DNA of 64,000 bases, taken from the NCBI GenBank assembly GCA_950295325.1, contig OX485805.1, forward strand, positions 9,982,501-10,046,500, written 5' to 3'. The DNA is from Polytrichum commune. Taxonomy: Eukaryota > Streptophyta > Polytrichopsida > Polytrichales > Polytrichaceae. The notes below the pieces were generated by a model that was not told the origin of the DNA, searched no databases, and worked only from the letters and a program-made list of their open reading frames with translations. The position numbers and the translations under genes were made by a program. Positions 12,257-24,584 of this stretch are shown here, piece after piece. The first letter of the stretch is position 1. Each line of letters starts with the position of its first letter.

Positions 12257-12668
12257 TCCGGGGAGTGCACTTAAAGTTAAGATTAGGAATACACGTGAAT
12301 GGGTTTTAATGGCATACCCCCTACAATATTTGGCCTTAAAATAGTTTTTAAATTAAGATTTTTTAAGTGCCAAATCATTACGTATATATCTATCACTTGG
12401 TATAAATTTCAGGACGAATTTTTTTTTAATTATTTAAAAAATGATAAAAGTTTGAACTAAAATGTGTTGTTTTTTGCTTCAAAAATCAATTTAAAAATAT
12501 TTACAATTGATTTTTTTTTTAAATTTATACAACAAGAACTTTAGATTGTGTTTAACAACTTCATATTTTTTTTACAATTTTTAGATGATTTTTTAGTACA
12601 TACATAGGGGGGGTCAAAAGTATGCATTCACGTGATTCCTAGTCTTAACTTTAAGTGCACTCCCCAAG
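12257..12668. mobile_element. 412-bp MITE with 8-bp target duplication
   Basis: The first and last ~45 bases are inverted repeats (GGGGAGTGCACTTAAAGTTA and the following GATTAGGAAT on one side, their complement on the other). GATAGGTG flanks both ends (12249-12256, 12669-12676). The interior is very AT-rich with poly-T runs and no gene. The 8-bp duplication points to the hAT superfamily. Confidence 0.8.
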
Positions 12669-15570
12669 GATAGGTGAGTGGGTTTAGAGATGCATATCTT
12701 AGCCGTACTCCTTCCAACCCTAAATGGAAGGCTTAAGGTTAGTTAATTTACCTCAATTCTCCTCGGTTGATTTGGGCTTGATGTAGGCCAAGCCGCTACC
12801 TCCTTCCTTGCTCCGCTTCCCGAGCGTCGACCTTGCCTCCTTCTTTATAACTAGTTTGGTAGTAAACGTACCTTAGTTGACAATTAAAATATAAAGTATT
12901 TATTCTGCACTGTAATTTAATCCTAAGTATAATATTTATACTTATTACACCTAATTATATTTCCAATGATCTAAAAATCACTTTAATCGGATGAGAAATG
13001 CAAAAGTTATGAGGGTTGGAAGTGTGAGGTCGATTCAAGCGAACCTTCCAACCCACCTATCTAACTTCTAACTTCAAAAATTCATAGCACATTCCTTACT
13101 ACTTGGATCTAGGCTTTTCTTATACCATTGGAAACCTATTAACAAGTTCTAACTAGGAAAATTATGACATTAGGATGTTAAGCTAATAAAAATTCAGCAG
13201 ACTCCTTGTAACACAACAGTCAATCAAGAAGGCTTAAACTATGTATCTCGCCTTCAACAATTCATATTTAATTCAAATCTTATTCAAATCAAACGTTCTA
13301 TATGACCTTGGAGAGATATTAAAAATATGTATTTGATAAAAATATGTGATTAGAAAGTTAAGCCGAAGTGTACCCAGCAAATCCTCTGTAATGTAGCAGT
13401 CAACCAAGAGTTTTCAAACTATGTGTCCCGTCTTCCACAATTCATATCTAATTCAAATAACACTCAAATCAAATATTCTAAGCAATTTTGGAAAGCTAGA
13501 CAAAAGTTTTGTTTGGGAAAAATATAACTTCTTAGAATTAAAATTCTTATTGGGCTCACAAGTCTGATCCAGCAGCCGCTACCCACAAGACCACCCAATT
13601 TTTTCTACTCCATCTTTGAAAATCCATAACTAATTGTCATCTTAACCAAATCACAAATGGGAAATGGATATGGATAGCTATAGGAAATCTCTCTAAGAGA
13701 AAAATGATAAGTATTTTGTTCTAGCTTTTAAACTAAGCCTTCAGGGCATTGGCAGATGAGGTCTACAATGCCTCCACTCAAAAATCTGCAATCCAACCTA
13801 CCTCTATAAAAGAAAGAAATAACTTTTTTGGTGTATTAATAAATACACATTCTAACTTGGAGAGAGAGTAGAGGAGTTTCTCAAGCCTTTCTTTTAGGCC
13901 ATTGAGAATGCATGCTAAAGGATTTTTTCCTAACTACATTGAAGCAGGGCTTCGTCCAAACATTAAAGGAAGAGAGAGTTCCTACAAAGTGGAAGGAGGG
14001 TTTTTAAACCCTCTCAAAAAAGGGTTGGACCCCTCCGCCACTGGCTGCATTTTTTGAACCCTTTCCCGAAATTTTGGCTCAGGGGTTTTTCCGGTTGAGG
14101 TTGCCACTCTCTCGCCGAGGTGGCTCCGACGGGAAACCTTAGAAATATTTTTAATTTTTCGCCATCGAGTTGGCAAGGGGACAAGTGGGCAAGTAGCCCC
14201 CTTACCATTTTCTTTTTTTTGTCAAAAGTCTTCATGTCGATTTAGTCTTCTTACGCCAAACACCTCCAATAGTCTTGTGTGCCTCACACTAACTAATAAA
14301 CTAACATTTTGTTAGCTAGCATCTACTAACATTTGCTTAGCTAGCATGTACTAACTTAAATCTTAGCTAGTTGTTTTTACTAGCTAGCATATTTTTTCTA
14401 CTTTGCTATCTTCTAGCACTATTTAGTTTCATTTTGACCTTCCTTCTTCTAGGCTAAATGTTAAATGAACTAATTTTCTCTAAATTCCCTATCAATTCTA
14501 ATTTTTAATGCTAGCATTCTAACTAAAAGTGATCCCGTGGAGTGGTGGACCATTCAAAGGAGTCACAACACACGGACATTTTTCCTCTATTTCCACCCTT
14601 ACCCTATTTGTGGTGTACTTGGGGTTATTTTGTACGCGCTGTAACATTGTGGACTCCACCCTAAATTGTAAATTCTAAACCCGCTTTACTATGCTCTGTG
14701 TTTTTGGTGACTTGCATTGCAATGACCGCTATGGTATTTGTGTTGGCATCTCCTATGTGTTTTCATCATAACAATGTTTGCAATGGTATTACTTTGCTAT
14801 GGTCTCCTATGTGTTTTCTTCATAACTCTGTTTGCAATGATATTATTGTTTGCACCTTTTTTTGTTTCCATGTTTTCCCTCAACACTCGTCAATTGCGTT
14901 AGGAAGTAGATTAGCTTTTATTACTTAAAAGGAATATGGCGTACAAAAAATTGCAGTGACTTGGATAATATAAGTAATGGAAGGATGCAAACAAATGGGC
15001 CATTTTTGAAATTTAAGTAATTATAGGGAGGCTTTAATTCAGCCCTTGAAGGTAAATAGCCCCAAAACAAAAAACCCCTAGCCGCACGTGGTGCACGAAA
15101 ATGCCTTAGAGTGATCTACCCGTGACAACACACCAACCATTCAATTAGATGCAAATGCACAAGGCCATGTATCATGTCCAACAATTTGTCCTTGCACACA
15201 AATAGTCATTGTCTTAATGAGATCCATATCTAATGAGAAGAGAGCATTTTTTTTGTTCACGAACATTAAGTGTCAAAATGACACAAATTAACCTTCAATA
15301 TGTAATATTGTATCAATTGTTGGAAGTTCTTTTCTACCACTGCATGTACATTGTGTTATTTGTAAAAAATACAAATTTGATAAGGTCTTTCGACCACCAT
15401 GTTTCTCCAAGTATGTATAGTTAGGGTTTTCGTTACACGTTTCTAATTTTCTTCTCCAAATCAATATGTTTTGCAATATGCATGTATTGACAACGCATAC
15501 AAGTCCTTCCTCCAGATTTACTTCAAATCCTCATTATCAATATTGTGAACACAAATTTGGTATCATAAGC
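12669..15570. other. Intronic or intergenic sequence, no gene seen
   Basis: AT-rich sequence within the span of the P450 pseudogene's longest intron. Two related ~180-bp blocks (13030-13200 and 13240-13400) share AACCAAGA and CAGCAGAC-like phrases and may be an old duplication. No coding frame can be supported. Confidence 0.5.
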
Positions 15571-15775
15571 TGTGAGCCCAAAATGGTGCCTACATTTGGT
15601 GATTAACTCTTCGAAACCAATTTTAGTTTGACTTTGAGGTATTATGATTATTCACAAAACATAAAAAGAGTGAAGTGTGGTGTGGATTTAAGTTTAGGCA
15701 TTAGAATGTGTTGTGTGGTTATTTCAAGGTTTGATTTCAATAGGAGAATGCCTTGATTATGTGAGTAAGGGGTAA

Positions 15776-17301
15776 TGTGAGCCCAAAATGGTGCCCACAT
15801 GTGGTGATTAACTCTTCGGAACCAATTTTAGTTTGACTTTGAGGTGTTATGATTATTCACAAAACCTAAAAAGAGTGAAGTGTGGTGTGGATTTAAGTTT
15901 AGGCATTAGAATGTGTGGTGTGGTTATTCCAAGGTTTGAATTCAATAAGAGTATGCCTTGAGATTGTGAGTAGGGGGTAAGGTGAAGCAAGGTGAGCTCC
16001 GCGGGTTAAATGCCCACTTTTGGATCCACCTTGTTAGTTTAGGAAGAAGGAAGCTTGGTGGAAGGGGATTAGTCCCTACTTTAGAGGTGAAGGTTAAGGG
16101 ATGGTGATTGGAGGTGCTAATCCTCTCACCCTATCCTCACCTCTCTCTCTCTCCCTCTCTCCCTCTCTCCCTCTTTACTACTTAAGGTGGTTTCTCTCTC
16201 ATTTTCTTCTCTCTTCATCAAGCGCTCTTAAGGGAGCAAGTTCTTAAGAGCTTGAGCCACGTGTGTAGGTTATTAGTTTTAGTGAATTTGATTAGTTAAG
16301 CTCTCTCCCTCATTGTCTCTCAAGGGTGTGAGCTCTTAGAGCTCGAGACAAGGTGGGTGAAGTAAGTAGCTCTTAGAGTAGTTGTGTGTTAGATTAGTTT
16401 AGTTCATTAGTGGTTTAGTTTAGCTCATTTAGCCAAAGTGCAAAGAAGAAAGGAATTAGTGGATGCTTGATTAGCACCTAAGGTGGTGTCATTTAAGTGA
16501 GCCAGCTAGTTAAATCTGGTTGCTACATACAAACTGTTGCCGAGCCAACTGGTCAGCTGGTTAAGCCTGGTTGCTACATACAAACTGCTATCGAGCCACA
16601 AGGGTCAGCTGGTTAAGCCTGGTTGCTACATACAAGCTGCTGCCGAGCCACAAGGGTCAGCTGGTTAAGCCTGGTTGCTACATACAACTCTGCTGCCGAG
16701 CCAAATCTTGGATTAAGCTGGTCTAAGCCTTGTTAGGCCTTCACTTAACGAGTTAATAAATATAAACCTTAGTCGCCTCCCCACAAATTAACCTTGAACC
16801 ACAATAGACTATTTTAGAATATATTAAGACTTAGGTAAGTATTGGATTCATTAGGCTAGGTAGGGCATGTGTGACTTTTAAATGTATTTGGTACTTGAAC
16901 CATTGATAAAAGTGTTTTTCAACACTTGAACCTATTGGTCAAAATAAATCACTTTGATTACTAATGGAGAAGGTGGAGGACATCCGCGGTGGCGAGACAA
17001 AGGAGGTTAGGCCGAGGGAGAAAATGGAGGACTCTAGTAATGGAAGAGTGAAGGAGGGGATAATCAAAAGCCAAAGGAGAATATCTTTGAGAGCTTGTAT
17101 TGCCAAGGCCGCCGGTTGGACCCTTGAGAGGGCCAAGTCGGCTACAAGTCAAGAGGCTACCATTAATAAATGAAGTGATTCAAAATAACATGAATGCCTT
17201 GGGATGTGAAGTGAGCATGTTCAATACACAAAACAATACATGTGATTCTCAACACCATCACCCGGACTAGGACGCTTAAGGGTGGTGGGTTTGGCCTCAC
17301 A
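15776..17301 (+). mobile_element. LTR-like element copy 3, nested in copy 2; duplication GGTAA
   Basis: It begins TGTGAGCCCAAAATGG and ends GGTTTGGCCTCACA, 1526 bp, flanked by GGTAA at 15771-15775 and 17302-17306. It is inserted ~205 bp into copy 2, so it is the younger of the two. A TC-rich tract (CTCTCTCTCTCCC type) lies at about 16138-16180. Confidence 0.88.
16495..16705 (+). repeat. Minisatellite inside LTR-like copy 3
   Basis: About four copies of a ~55-57-bp unit with GTCAGCTGGTTAAGCCTGGT followed by TGCTACATACAAACTGCTGC. It occupies the same relative place as the different minisatellites of copies 1 and 2. Confidence 0.85.
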
Positions 17302-17824
17302 GGTAAGGTGAGGCAAGGTGAGCTCCGCGGGTTAAATGCCCACTTTTGGACCCACCTTGTTAGTTTAGGAGGAAGGAAGCTTGGTGGATGGGGATTAGTC
17401 TCTACTTTGGAGGAGAAGGTTAAAGGATTGTGATTGGAGGTGCTAATCCTCTCATCCTATCCTCACCTCTCTCCCCCTCTCTCCCTCTTTGCTACTTAAG
17501 GTGTTTTTCTCTCATTTTACCTCTCTCTCTATCAAGTGCTCTCATGAGAGCGAGCTCTTGTGTGGGTTTCTTAGTTTTAGTAAGTGAAGGAGTTAAGCTC
17601 TCTCTCTTGTCCTCTCAAAGAGGTGAGCTCTTAGAGCTTGGAACCACGTGTGTAGATTAGTTAAGGTTGTTAGTTAATTATTTAGTTATTAGTCAAAAAC
17701 TAAGAGAGTTAGCCATTGTCCGATTAAGCATCTTTAGAGGATTACATTTAGTGTGTAGTTGAAAGGCTCGCATGTGGGCTTTTAACTAATTAGATGCATA
17801 GGTGGATTGTGGTAACTTAGTTCG

Positions 17825-18195
17825 GCTTGGCTAAGGCCCTGGGAGCCGAAGGCTGGCTAAGCCGGCAGTCTGAAGTTGGCTAAGGCCCTGGAGCCGAAGG
17901 TTGGCTAAGCGGCAGTCTGAAGTGGCTAAGGCCCTGGGAGTCGAAGGCTGGCTAAGCCGGCAGTCTGAAGTTGGCTAAGGCCCTGGAGCGAAGGTTGGCT
18001 AAGCGGCAGTTTGAAGTTGGCTAAGGCCCTGGAGCCGAAGGTTGGCTAAGCGGCAGTCTGAAGTGGCTAAGGCCCTGGGAGTCGAAGGCTGGCTAAGCCG
18101 GCAGTCTGAAGTTGGCTAAGGCCCTGGAGCCGAAGGCTGGCTAAGCCGGCAGTCTGAAGTTGGCTAAGGCCCTGGAGAGCCGAAGGTTGGCTAAT
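17825..18195 (+). repeat. Minisatellite inside LTR-like copy 2
   Basis: About eight copies of a ~48-bp unit, GGCTAAGGCCCTGGAGCCGA followed by AGGCTGGCTAAGCCGGCAGT. Copies vary in length by one or two bases, so no frame is kept. Confidence 0.88.
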
Positions 18196-18816
18196 TAAAT
18201 TAAAAGGGGTACCCGGTTGGTTAACCCATTTATACTTGATTAAGCTAAGAGGCTACGCGGAGTTGGAACTAATCAATAAAGCACGAGCATATTCTAGCAT
18301 CTATCACATTAGATTCCCCAAGACCTTAAGTAGCCATGGGAAGGTAGTTAGTACTTTTAGTATAGTTAGAATTAAGGGTGGCCGCAAGGCAATTGTGTGG
18401 AAGCGTGTTTAACCATTAAGGGAGTGTTTTTTAACACTTACCTCCTTTCTGGTAGAAAATCGATCACTTATAAAAAAAAAGATGGAGAAAGAGGAAGACT
18501 CTAGCAATGGTCAAGTAACGAAGAGAATAATCAAAGGCCATAGGGGGATATCCTTGAGAGCTTGTGTTGCCAAGGCCGCCGGTTGGACCCTTGAGAAGGC
18601 CAACGCGGCCCACAGCCAAGAGGCTACCACTAATAAACCAAGTGATTCAAAATGATATGAACGCCTTTGGGTGCAAGGAGATTGTTCTTCCGATACAAAC
18701 AATACATGTGATTCTCAACACCATCACCCGGACTAGGACGCTTAAGGGTGGTGGGTTTGGCCTCACATAAGCCTATTAATCAACGAACTAAGTTAGACTC
18801 TGAAAGAAAGTCTTAC

Positions 18817-18923
18817 TTGAAACCTAGATGGATTGAAAGCCAATGGATCTGGAAATATCTCGGGGTTTGTATGAATACCAGCTGCAGATATCCACATTGT
18901 CGAGTCTTTTGGAATTGTGTAAC
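18817..18923 (-). pseudogene. P450 exon 7: PERF-like region
   Basis: 107 bases from acceptor TTACTAG to donor GTAAGA. It reads YTIPKDSTMWISAAG, then IHTNPEIFPDPLAFNPSRFQ. FNPSRF matches the FxPxRF signature; the PKGW usually seen here is PKDS. Confidence 0.9.
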
Positions 18924-19458
18924 CTAGTAACAGAACACATATGCTCACATGCAAAAGCAATTAGTACATTTCAATCATTATTTGACCTTCATACAACAAG
19001 GTAAGCAGGTTTTAAACGGAAGCTTTTAGCTCTGCCCCCACCTCTAGTTGGATATGAAACACACAATTAGTACAAGATGAATAGCATATCCAAATCGTGC
19101 CCGTAGCCATTTTCTTCAAATCTACAGAGCTCATATGAATATCTTGTTCATTGTGGAAGTGAGATTCTATTCATTAATCAATTATGAGATATGTCCCCCC
19201 ATTATGTACTTGATTATTGAGCCTAGAACGATTAACAAATGTTGAGCACATAGTCCAATCCCTTTGAAGCAAATGTAATTTTTTTCTGTCCGTTCTTAGA
19301 TCCACACCTAACCGCACACCATTCAAATATAGGTGCCTATTTAAGATAAGTAGCTAAATTAGGTCTGCTTACCTTACAAAATAGACAACAGAATATGCCT
19401 AGACCTACAAGATCTGTAACTTGTCTAATATTCTCTATCCAGCATAATCTCATTTTAC

Positions 19459-19537
19459 CTTGATAATCGATGTCTTCTGCGGCGTGCCTTGGAAGCAATG
19501 TAACGATCGATCGAAGTCGATGGGCCTCATGAAAGAC
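19459..19537 (-). pseudogene. P450 exon 6: K helix ExxR
   Basis: 79 bases from acceptor TTGTAG to donor GTAAAA. It reads VFHEAHRLRSIVTLLPRHAA, then EDIDYQ and one base of a Gly codon. EAHR supplies the ExxR motif and RHAAEDIDYQGYTIPK, continuing into exon 7, is typical of the clan. Confidence 0.85.
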
Positions 19538-19692
19538 CTACAAGTTGCCCACAAATTGTACTGGAAATAAATGACGTGAATAAATTGCAAGCCTGAAGCA
19601 TCGGGGAGCATCTGGAGCTCGAAGCAAATTGAAGGTCATGTAATGATGTTGGAAGGAAATTTTTGAAGCCAAATGGACAAGACAGTACATAC

Positions 19693-19779
19693 TTGGGTTG
19701 TGAGAGGCAAGGACTTTAAGTTGAACCATTTCATAGAACCATCCTCCATGACTTTCTTCTGGAATTCTTCATTCTCTGC
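19693..19779 (-). pseudogene. P450 exon 5
   Basis: 87 bases, phase 0, acceptor GTGCAG and donor GTATGT. It reads AENEEFQKKVMEDGS then FNLKSLPLTTQ. Joined to exon 4 it gives RESIQAENEEF, and joined to exon 6 LPLTTQVFHEAHR, both in agreement with the family. Confidence 0.85.
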
Positions 19780-20125
19780 CTGCACGAGGATGAACACAGA
19801 CAACGTAGAATCAAAGCACCAAAGGATGCGATCCTTCGGAGTTTTAAAGGTTTTCTAACACTGTCTGAGCATGTATCACTTGTTAGGTAGTCTTGAAAGG
19901 TAACGAGGAGAGTGGTCGATGGGATGTGATAGCAGCGAGACATCCATCTACCGCTCAAGCCATGTATGGGGTTTAATTTGGAACCAGTTGGCTCATGGAC
20001 ATAAATAATAGGTTTTGGATGAAATGCTATTTGCGTGGATTTTTTTTAAAAGAAATGAAAAACACATCTACAAGAGGAGAGTAGATGACAAGATGATGTG
20101 GTGGTTCTGAGTGGATGGGTGGATG

Positions 20126-21267
20126 CAGGGCTGTTTTTTCACAAAGTTTTTACCCGTCCATGTCCCAAAACCTCGAATTGAAAGGCAAAAAAAATTGCAA
20201 CCCGTCCCAAAACCGGTAATTTCAAAACCAACCCATCCATGGAAAGGTTGAAGAAAAAACAACCCGTCCCAAAACCGGTAATTTCTAAACCAACCCGTCC
20301 ATGAAAAGGTTAAAGGAAAAAACAAATCGATAAGGATAACCCAAAAGATGTCGGCATGTGATTGGTGCACTTGCCACTTGGAAACAATAGTATCTTACTA
20401 TCTTCGTTCATTTATGCTTTTTCTATTATAATTACCAATTTGTCAGCCTGCCACTGCCCCATTTTGTATGTTTGTCCACAGACTAGTTCAGAGAAACTGA
20501 ACTAGACTCAGTCACTCAAACTCAACCGGTTCATTTGAAACTAACTCAAATTCAAGAAGTTGAAGAGTGCCGCTGGAACAATCTTCTCCTGCAATCTTGA
20601 ACTTCAACAGGTGTTTTCTCAAACTCAACCGGTTCATTTGACGACTGCAATCAAGTTATCTCTCACCGGTCTCTCAGTTGCTTTAGCTTTCAGTTGCATA
20701 TGTTCGATTCATTAGCATCCTAAATCTTGAGAGTCTTATTCCTCTCTTTTGTTGTGGGTTGAGTGCAGATTCGAGGGTTGTGCAAGAAATTTCTGTCAAT
20801 TCGAGTTAAACCCTAGCAAATTGCAGGGTTGAGCTTGTAAGTTGTTGGGTCAATGTATGAGTAGATATTTGAGCCTTACATGTGCCTAAGATGGTGGAAG
20901 CATTGTCTTTGCAAGGATAGTGCAAGCGTTGTCTATTTATTAGTTGGATTGATTTTGCAGGTTCAAGTCTCAAGCCCCATCACGATTCCGATGAAGAAAT
21001 TGTGACACTTTCAAGTCCGATGTTCCATTATGGTATTAGTGGTTTGATTGCATTTTGCTTATATTCACATGTCATATATGACATAACCTAATTGATATTT
21101 GTACCATTTTCTTTTTAATTTAAAAAATGTTATTTTTAGAACCCGTCCAAAGTGAATTTGACACGTCCCAAAACCGGTTCATTTTCTAAGAACCCGTCCA
21201 CTAGAATTTTTTTTTATTATGAACATGTCCCTAGACATGTTAGGGACCTTGTGAAAAAACACCCCTG
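20126..21267. mobile_element. Non-autonomous hAT-type element, 1.14 kb
   Basis: The ends are CAGGGCTGTTTTTTCACAA and the complement of CAGGGGTGTTTTTTCACAA. The 8-bp target GGTGGATG is repeated at 20118-20125 and 21268-21275. CAGGG termini with an 8-bp duplication are diagnostic of hAT elements. No transposase; the interior has repeats of ACCCGTCCCAAAACCGG near both ends. It is inserted in the intron between P450 exons 4 and 5. Confidence 0.9.
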
Positions 21268-21633
21268 GGTGGATGTCTCATTGCCATCACAACTAGTCAT
21301 CCATTTTTGTAATATATCACTACAATGTATGTGAGTGCTGGATAGTTGACCTACGAAACTTGGAAATTGTCCTACTTCACTGGAAAATCTGCAAATTTAT
21401 CATAATGTTAGATTTACATATTTTTCCAAGGGAACATGACAATTGCCAAGGACTCATATTATGGAACAAAACCGGTGTGAGGATAGCACAAAGAGAGCCG
21501 CCAGAAGTGCTCTCCACTTGGGTGAGCGACAGATTATGGAACTGAAACATTGCGTGAGCAACAAACTGAGTCTATCTGAATCCGAGTGACTCAAACTGCG
21601 AGCTCAATGAATGGAGAGAACTAACTGCTAGTT

Positions 21634-21810
21634 ACAAATGAACCGGTTGAAGTTCAAGACTGCAAGAAAATTACTGATCATTTTTAGAGGAATTTATGGA
21701 ATATATCTCAAATCAATAAAGAAAAACCAAAGGTCACAACATGTAACCGGTTCGACTTGGAAACACTAGGATCTTGACCAATTATGCCCAAAAATCTCCC
21801 CGAACAAGGT
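21634..21810 (+). repeat. Intronic duplicated segment, copy 1
   Basis: The stretch from AATGAACCGGTTGA to CTCCCCGAACAAGG corresponds, with scattered changes, to 25960-26157. Both carry GTTCGACTT-GAAA-ACTAGGATCT. The two copies flank the middle exons of the P450 pseudogene. Confidence 0.7.
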
Positions 21811-21868
21811 GCGAGCTCAACGTTTCATGGGACTTGCTAATCAATTACCCGGGAAATGCATTAATCAC

Positions 21869-22105
21869 CTGAATGGATTCTCGCACTTCGGGATAGTCGT
21901 GAAGGTATTTGATAACCCACGGAGTCAAAAACTTGATGGTGGTGCCCACAAACATGACACCGACGATGAGTGACGCCATTTCGTAATGCGAGTAGTTCTG
22001 AGTGGTATCCGCCATGAGGATGCTCAAGAGGTCTCTCCTTGGGCTTCCTTCCGCAATCCGTTTCCTTATGCACTTTTCGATTCGATTGATGAAGGATTTG
22101 CGAGC
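21869..22105 (-). pseudogene. P450 exon 4: I helix
   Basis: 237 bases, phase 0 at both ends, TTGCAG acceptor and GTGATT donor. It begins ARKSFINRIEKCIRKR and carries RRDLLSILM, then LIVGVMFVGTTIKFL and WVIKYLHDYPEVRESIQ. In CYP707 the matching stretch is IIGVIFAARDTT; the two residues before TT, including the acidic one used in oxygen activation, are absent here. Confidence 0.9.
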
Positions 22106-22845
22106 CTGCAAGGTACCGGAGAATCACATCAAATTTGTTCTGAGGAAGCTTAAGAATCTACTTCAGGGATAGGGCACGCAAGTCTTATGAAGCATACCTA
22201 CACACAGAAATTCAAATTGCTTTTTGTCACAAGTATTTGAGAAAACTAAGAGTAAGTATAATTTATGGACAAAAGACTTGCCCAGAAACAATAATGTGTC
22301 TTACTGCATTTTTGCACCATCAAGGCATGTTTAAATTTGAATACATTTATTATTCAGAGGAAAAATCTAGAAGAATATGATGGAAACTCTTTCTATACAT
22401 GAATTGAGAATAAATATGGTCAAATAAGCGTTTTGTCAATGTGTAATTTTCATAAATAGCATCATCATGCAACTACAATGTGTGCTCTTGACAAATAGGC
22501 TTGAACATCTTCTATGGCATTGACTAAAAGTCTTTAAATATCTCCATGATGAGCTAGACAACGAAAAGTTTTATAAACAATAGCACAGAGATCTCATTTT
22601 TTACCATCAATCATGTGGATATAGACAACTTATTATTATTATTATTATTGTTTACTACTATTGAAATCTACCACAAAAGATGTGATCTACATTCAAGATT
22701 AGTTTTTTTCATTTCCATCATAGAGGTTGCCAATAGAAGTGCAAGTATGCAATTTTATTGTGTCCAAAATTCATGCATAAGTCTAGATTTACTCAAAACT
22801 TAGTTAAAACCATGCTTCAAGAGGGGTCGATAATGGGCAAATTGC

Positions 22846-22979
22846 CTTCAATGCTTTGTGGTAAGTGAAACCCGACAGATTGATAGGTAAACTCAAGAAT
22901 GCTTTTCTTATCCAAACTACCTCTTCTGCCACTGTGTCTATTTCGTCCTCTCAGGTCTCCGTCCACACAAAGTCCATAA
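22846..22979 (-). pseudogene. P450 exon 3 with in-frame TGA
   Basis: Behind a CTTTTAG acceptor the frame reads MDFVWTET, TGA (22951-22953), then EDEIDTVAEEVVWIRKAFL and SLPINLSGFTYHKALK, a clear F-G region. The end lacks a GT donor; AAG is followed by GCAATT, so either a GC-AG intron or a mutated site. Exon 2 ends in phase 0 but this exon needs one extra base, which suggests another lesion. Confidence 0.75.
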
Positions 22980-23758
22980 CTAAAAGAGAAGAATGTTGCA
23001 ATGCAACTCACAAAAATTACAGTGGAATCAATAAGTAGCACAAGGAGTTTAGGGCAATTTGGCCACCTAGGGAAAAGATGTTGTAAAGTGGTAAGCCTAG
23101 TGAATGGAGGTCACACGTGTGTGACTTTTGCAATTAATAAAATACATGACAAAGATCACAAACTCTGCAGTTCCATATATACTTATCTATCAACAAGATT
23201 CTCATGTGGCTCACCATATTGATTTACCATCCAATTTTTTTTAAGTCCAAATGGGGTAACATTCGGACACTACACCATATACCAAATTTCAAGTGGCACT
23301 AAATCTGATGTGCCATGTTAATTTGAGCCCAGGCCTCGATGTAGTACCAAGTGTCTCATTTCACCTTCTAAGGTCATTTACATGGGGCAATGAGGATTAG
23401 TGTAGAGCACACCACATCAAATATATAGGGTACATAAAAAGCTTTGAGCTACATATCATCTAGGAAAACATGTGCAATAGAGTGGGAGTAGGATTAAAAC
23501 ATACATTTGCTTTAAGAATTGAGAGAAATAAGACCTATTCTAGGGTCTATGTCATAAATTGCTAAGCTCCATGCTCCTTCACCCTTTTTGAAGTACGAGA
23601 GATGCCATGTTCCATAATAAGGGCCTTGCTGCAACACTAGAATTTAGGCTGTTGTTTAATGAGAATGACTACATGTAGTTTATTTTTGGCCCTTGACCAC
23701 ATTATTATCATGTGTAGGGTAAGTGACAGTTGGAGGTTAGCAATGTTGTGGGATGTAC

Positions 23759-24086
23759 CTTGAGTGACTCATAGGTGGCATTCACATGTCCCTTGTGAAG
23801 CCAAGACTCGACGGCTTCACTGGCTCGCCGGTTCATGAGTGGGAGATGCTTGTTGAGGTTCTGGCCGGAGAAAATCTCAACTATCAGCCTGGATGCATAT
23901 TCTTTCGCCTCATTTTGCTCTTCGCGAGACGTGGTGTTGAAGAAGATGACTTTCAAAAACACGCCAGGATAGTTTTCGGCAAACATGTGACGGGAAGGTG
24001 ACGTCAGGATAAATTTTGCAGCGTCAGGAGTGTTCACAACAACCACTGGATAGCCAAACACCCTCATCTTGTAGATCTCCTTGAAT
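23759..24086 (-). pseudogene. P450 exon 2
   Basis: Acceptor TTGCAG, donor GTACAT, 328 bases. It reads FKEIYKMRVFGYPVVVV, then NTPDAAKFIL, the standard P450 beta-1/B-helix region, and ends in TYESLK. The usual C-helix WxxxR is not recognisable; EEQNEAKEYASRL stands in its place. Confidence 0.85.
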
Positions 24087-24584
24087 CTGCAATTTAACAA
24101 ATGTGCATTAATTATGTCAGAGGTGATTAGTGTGTGAACGGATAATAAAACTCTGCACAGAGTGAAGTATGTTGTACATCACAAACCCCTGAATTCATAT
24201 ATTATCAACACTGATTTGATCACATCGATTGGATCACATCAAACTGTAACACTGGATCAATGCCCACCAAACATACAAATGCAAGTTAAATCTCAACTTG
24301 TTCCTATTCTTTTTACATTCTGAGGCTGAATTTAAGAATTGAATGAAATCTGCATTTAATTTTGCTAGATGTTGAGTAAGCATTGAAAAAGTATTAGAAC
24401 CTGAACTTTGTGTATCAGCAGTATGCATTGCTCCCTTGCATTAGGAGATGTAGGAACTTGGTAGAGTAACATGAGTAACTAGGTACTAAAGTAACAGTGT
24501 TCCTAGTAATGCCTACAAAGTTGAATAATTTATGAGTTGAATCAATGCTAAATGTTGACTTTGCAAACCTTGAAGGGTATGTGT

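Larger units (their letters stand above)
15571..18767 (+). mobile_element. LTR-like element copy 2, split by copy 3; duplication TAAGC
   Basis: The outer element begins TGTGAGCCCAAAATGG at 15571 and ends GGCCTCACA at 18767, with TAAGC on both sides (15566-15570, 18768-18772). Removing copy 3 and one target repeat leaves ~1.66 kb, close to copies 1 and 3. It sits in the same intron, just beyond P450 exon 7. Confidence 0.85.

Noticed and set aside
19538..19729. Minus-strand frame running past P450 exon 5 as a coding extension
   Set aside because: Exon 5 ends at a GTATGT donor and exon 6 restarts at 19537 with correct phase and the ExxR motif. The sequence between does not match a P450.
20068..20370. 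100-codon minus-strand frame FRNYRFWDGLFF
   Set aside because: It lies across one end of the hAT element and its subterminal repeats and crosses the element boundary.
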